Shown here in pieces: positions 61,069 to 64,000 of a DNA stretch of 64,000 nucleotides (its first letter is position 1; every line of letters begins with the position of its first letter). The notes beneath the pieces are model-generated. The model was not told the origin of the DNA, made no database searches, and worked only from the letters and a program-made list of their open reading frames with translations. Position numbers and translations under genes: made by a program. The stretch covers positions 1-64,000 of the forward strand of contig NZ_VAUO01000013.1 in NCBI RefSeq assembly GCF_005796105.1, written 5' to 3'. The DNA comes from Pseudomonas mosselii (GTDB lineage Bacteria; Pseudomonadota; Gammaproteobacteria; Pseudomonadales; Pseudomonadaceae).

Positions 61069-61962
61069 ATGAGCAACTGGTTGGTAGACAAACTGATCCC
61101 TTCGATCATGCGTTCCGAGGTGAAGAAGAGTTCGGTACCTGAAGGGTTGTGGCACAAGTGCCCGTCCTGCGAGGCCGTGCTGTACCGTCCGGAGCTGGAA
61201 AAGACCCTCGATGTCTGCCCTAAGTGCAACCACCACATGCGCATCGGCGCGCGTGCGCGCATCGACATCTTCCTCGACGAGCACGGCCGTGCCGAACTGG
61301 GTGCCGACCTGGAACCGGTCGACCGCTTGAAGTTCCGTGATGGCAAGAAGTACAAGGATCGCCTGAGCGCAGCGCAGAAGCAGACCGGCGAAAAAGATGC
61401 CCTGATTTCCATGAGCGGCACCCTGATGGGCCTGCCTGTGGTCGTCAGCGCGTTCGAGTTCTCGTTCATGGGCGGTTCGATGGGTGCCATCGTCGGTGAG
61501 CGCTTCGTGCGCGCGGCCAACTACGCCCTCGAACACCGTTGCCCGATGATCTGCTTCTCCGCCTCGGGCGGTGCGCGCATGCAGGAAGCGCTGATCTCGC
61601 TGATGCAGATGGCCAAGACCTCGGCGGTACTGGCGCGCCTGCGTGAAGAAGGCATTCCGTTCATCTCGGTACTGACCGACCCGGTCTATGGCGGTGTTTC
61701 TGCAAGCCTGGCGATGCTCGGTGACGTGATCGTCGGTGAGCCGAAGGCACTGATCGGTTTCGCAGGCCCGCGCGTGATCGAGCAGACCGTACGCGAGAAA
61801 CTGCCGGAAGGCTTCCAGCGTAGCGAGTTCCTGCTGGAACACGGTGCTATCGACCTGATCATCCCGCGTGGCGAACTGCGCGTGCGTCTGGCGCGCCTGC
61901 TGGCGCAGATGACCGGCCAAGCCACACCGGACGAAGCCAAAGAGCTCGCTCCGGTCGCGTGA
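61069..61962 (+). CDS. accD: Acetyl-CoA carboxylase carboxyltransferase subunit beta
   Basis: 297 residues. N-terminal zinc ribbon (HKCPSCEAVLY, VCPKCNHHM) and the crotonase-like domain with SFMGGSMGAIVGERF near 138. Transfers CO2 from biotin to acetyl-CoA, the first step of fatty-acid synthesis. It overlaps folC (TGATG). Confidence 0.97.
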   Translation: MSNWLVDKLIPSIMRSEVKKSSVPEGLWHKCPSCEAVLYRPELEKTLDVCPKCNHHMRIGARARIDIFLDEHGRAELGADLEPVDRLKFRDGKKYKDRLSAAQKQTGEKDALISMSGTLMGLPVVVSAFEFSFMGGSMGAIVGERFVRAANYALEHRCPMICFSASGGARMQEALISLMQMAKTSAVLARLREEGIPFISVLTDPVYGGVSASLAMLGDVIVGEPKALIGFAGPRVIEQTVREKLPEGFQRSEFLLEHGAIDLIIPRGELRVRLARLLAQMTGQATPDEAKELAPVA

Positions 61963-63269
61963 TGAACCAGCGCAGCCTGGGCGACTGGCTCGCCTACCTC
62001 GAACAGCTGCACCCCTCGGCCATCGACATGGGCCTTGCGCGCTCGCAACAGGTGCTCGCGCGCCTGGCGTTGGGCGCCCTGGCGCCGCGTGTGGTGACCG
62101 TCACCGGGACCAATGGCAAGGGCTCGACCTGTGCTTTCGTAGCCGCGCTGATGCGTGCGCAGGGGCTCAAGGTTGGGGTGTACAGCTCGCCGCACTTGCT
62201 GCGCTACAACGAACGGGTGCTCATCGATGGCGTCGAAGCCAGCGATGAGCAACTGTGCGAGGCGTTTGCTGCCGTCGAGGCGGCGCGCGGTGAAATCTCG
62301 CTGACCTATTTTGAAATGGGCACCCTGGCGGCGTTCTGGCTGTTCAAGCAGTCGGCGCTCGATGCCGTGGTGCTCGAGGTAGGGCTGGGTGGCCGACTGG
62401 ATGCGGTCAACTTGGTGGATGCCGATGTTTCGCTGGTGACCAGCATCGGTGTCGATCACGCCGACTATCTGGGGGATACCCGCGAGTCGGTGGCCTTCGA
62501 GAAGGCCGGTATCTTCCGCCAGGGCAAACCGGCCCTGTGTGGCGACCTGGATCCGCCGCAGCCATTGCTGGACAAAGTGCGCGAGCTGGGCTGCCCGTTC
62601 TTCCTGCGCGGTCGCGATTTTGACCTGTCGAACACCGACCAGTACTGGCAGTGGCGCGGTACCGCGCCTGACGGTACGCAGGTCGAGCTGCATGACCTGC
62701 CGCTGCTCGACCTGCCGATGGAAAACGCGGCACTCGCCTTGCAGGCCTTCCTGCTCACGGGGCTGGCGTGGGATGCAGGGCAGGTTCGCCAGGCGCTACT
62801 TGATACACGTATCACCGGTCGCCTCGACCGGCGCGTGGCGCAGTTCGCTGGCAAGCCTGTCGAGTTGCTGCTCGACGTCGGTCACAACCCGCATGCTGCT
62901 GAGTACCTGGCGCGCCGCTTGGCTGCGCGTGCGCCCAAGGGGCGGCGTCTTGCCGTGTTCGGCCTGCTTGCCGACAAGGACCTTGAGGGTGTGATCGCAC
63001 CGCTGCAGGGCTTGGTCGATGACTGGGCGGTGGCGCCTTTGGGCACAGCGCGTAGCCGTCCTGCGTGCGAGCTTGAGCAGGCGCTGGCGAACCTCGGTGC
63101 GACGGTGAAGTCCTATGTCAGCGTCGGTGCTGCGCTTGAAGCGCAGTGCACGCAGGCGACGGCGGATGACCAGGTCTTGCTGTTCGGTTCGTTCTTCTGT
63201 GTCGGCGAGGCCCTGGCCTGGCTTGAGCGGCATGTCCCCGAGGATGGAGTAGATGGCAGTGCTGGATAA
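61962..63269 (+). CDS. folC: Dihydrofolate/folylpolyglutamate synthase
   Basis: 435 residues. P-loop TVTGTNGKGSTCAF near 47-60, EVGLGGRLDAVN near 142, and the C-terminal DVGHNPHAAEYLA near 305. Adds glutamate to dihydropteroate and folates. It overlaps accD by one base and the SPOR gene by 17 bases. Confidence 0.96.
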   Translation: MNQRSLGDWLAYLEQLHPSAIDMGLARSQQVLARLALGALAPRVVTVTGTNGKGSTCAFVAALMRAQGLKVGVYSSPHLLRYNERVLIDGVEASDEQLCEAFAAVEAARGEISLTYFEMGTLAAFWLFKQSALDAVVLEVGLGGRLDAVNLVDADVSLVTSIGVDHADYLGDTRESVAFEKAGIFRQGKPALCGDLDPPQPLLDKVRELGCPFFLRGRDFDLSNTDQYWQWRGTAPDGTQVELHDLPLLDLPMENAALALQAFLLTGLAWDAGQVRQALLDTRITGRLDRRVAQFAGKPVELLLDVGHNPHAAEYLARRLAARAPKGRRLAVFGLLADKDLEGVIAPLQGLVDDWAVAPLGTARSRPACELEQALANLGATVKSYVSVGAALEAQCTQATADDQVLLFGSFFCVGEALAWLERHVPEDGVDGSAG

Positions 63270-63933
63270 AGGGATCAAACAGCGTATGGTCGGTGCGCTG
63301 GTGCTGGTGGCGCTGGCGGTGATCTTCCTGCCGATGCTGTTCACCCGCGAAGACGAGATGCGCCAGGTGCGCGTCGAGGCGCCGCAAGCGCCGGCCATGC
63401 CGAGCCTGCCGCAGGTGCAGGTTGAACCTGTCCAGGTGCCGGAGCCGCAACCGTTGCCTGATCAGGCAGAGCAAGCGCCAGTGGTGGTGAATGAGTCCAG
63501 CGCGCCGGTGAGCGCCCCGAGCCAGCCCATCACGCCGTCGCCGCAGGTTCAGGCGCCTGTGCAGCCCAAGCCGCAGACCCCGGTGCCAACGCCCAAGGTT
63601 GAGCAGCCGCCTGCGTCTGCGCCAGCCCCGACGCTTGCGACGCCTGCCCCGGCGGCAAAGCCGACGGCTGCTTCGAAGATCGATGCCAATGGCCTGCCGG
63701 TCAGCTGGTCGATCCAGCTTGCCAGCCTGTCCAATCGTACCGGCGCCGAAAACTTGCAAAAGACGCTGCGCAGCCAAGGCTACAATGCCTATATCCGTTC
63801 GGCGGGTGGCATGAATCGGGTATATGTCGGGCCGCTGATCGAGCGAGCCGAGGCCGAGCGCCTGCGTGATGTGATCAATCGTCAGCAGAACCTCAAGGGT
63901 ATCGTGGTGCGTTTCCAGCCCGAGCGCGGCTGA
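63253..63933 (+). CDS. dedD: SPOR-domain protein, DedD-like
   Basis: 226 residues. Short cytoplasmic N-terminus, one membrane helix (MVGALVLVALAVIFLPMLF, about 10-28), a long Pro/Val/Gln linker (about 45-140), and a C-terminal SPOR domain (about 150-224) that binds denuded glycan at the septum. Cell-division role. It starts inside folC. In pseudomonads cvpA and purF usually follow; the last 67 bases of the window are too short to show this. Confidence 0.93.
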   Translation: MAVLDKGIKQRMVGALVLVALAVIFLPMLFTREDEMRQVRVEAPQAPAMPSLPQVQVEPVQVPEPQPLPDQAEQAPVVVNESSAPVSAPSQPITPSPQVQAPVQPKPQTPVPTPKVEQPPASAPAPTLATPAPAAKPTAASKIDANGLPVSWSIQLASLSNRTGAENLQKTLRSQGYNAYIRSAGGMNRVYVGPLIERAEAERLRDVINRQQNLKGIVVRFQPERG

Positions 63934-64000
63934 TATCCATGCTTGGGCACGCCCACGCCAGTGCTGGTGGTTTATCGCCGTGCACGTGGGGTGGGCGGCA

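Overview
The window is a GC-rich gammaproteobacterial chromosome segment and almost certainly comes from a Pseudomonas of the P. putida group. The evidence is the gene order (comEC-exbBD-lpxK-kdsB-murB | rne | rluC ... plsX-fabDG-acpP-fabF-pabC-mltG-tmk-holB-tatD, then gltX-tRNA array-ibpA-leuCD-leuB-asd-usg-fimV-truA-trpF-accD-folC-dedD), putida-type REP palindromes (core gtgggagcgg...), and a paired DUF6124/DUF3077 gene set. It is core housekeeping DNA. I see no prophage, insertion sequence, CRISPR array or plasmid function.

Layout. 1-1034: a REP element and a small DUF6124-DUF3077 gene pair behind an unusually structured leader. 1035-4025: a glutathione transferase, a YadG/YadH-type ABC exporter and a convergent DUF2062 protein. 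4169-11204: comEC, then a tightly overlapping cell-envelope operon (exbB, exbD, lpxK, trm112-like, kdsB, phosphatase, murB). 11314-15279: RNase E on the minus strand with a leader of about 700 nt. 15280-17908: rluC-HAD-sppA. 17953-28439: maf (minus), then the yceD-rpmF-plsX-fab-acpP-pabC-mltG-tmk-holB-tatD fatty-acid/murein/replication block. 28440-31877: a structured gene-free stretch, a TetR regulator, a MoaA-like radical SAM enzyme, a lipoprotein and a DUF1285 protein. 31950-40154: tRNA-Asn, aromatic aminotransferase, uvrB, an EmrAB-type efflux pair and gltX. 40435-41713: ten tRNA genes as five tandem Ala(GGC)-Glu(TTC) pairs, the last three in exact 260-bp units, driven by a textbook stable-RNA promoter. 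41883-45401: TetR-hydrolase-thioesterase, dusC and the small heat-shock gene ibpA with a sigma-32-like promoter and a ROSE-type RNA thermometer. 45558-49842: a five-PAS GGDEF-EAL protein and a LysR regulator divergent from leuC. 49973-63933: leucine biosynthesis, two aspartate-semialdehyde-dehydrogenase family genes (one lacking catalytic residues), fimV, truA, trpF, accD, folC and a SPOR-domain protein.

Most worth a second look: (i) the DUF6124 leader, whose sequence allows two mutually exclusive stems plus a hairpin burying the Shine-Dalgarno; (ii) a dispersed extended-REPIN repeat present in two full copies and one copy that lacks the REPIN core; (iii) two probable leaderless mRNAs (rluC, yceD) behind good promoters; (iv) the tandem tRNA array with a terminator-like hairpin in each unit; (v) absence of a pilZ gene between holB and tatD; (vi) a protein tail made from the antisense strand of yadH; (vii) a structured intergenic block after tatD with a minus-strand terminator that has no matching gene. 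All functional calls rest on motif recognition and remembered gene order, not on a database search.
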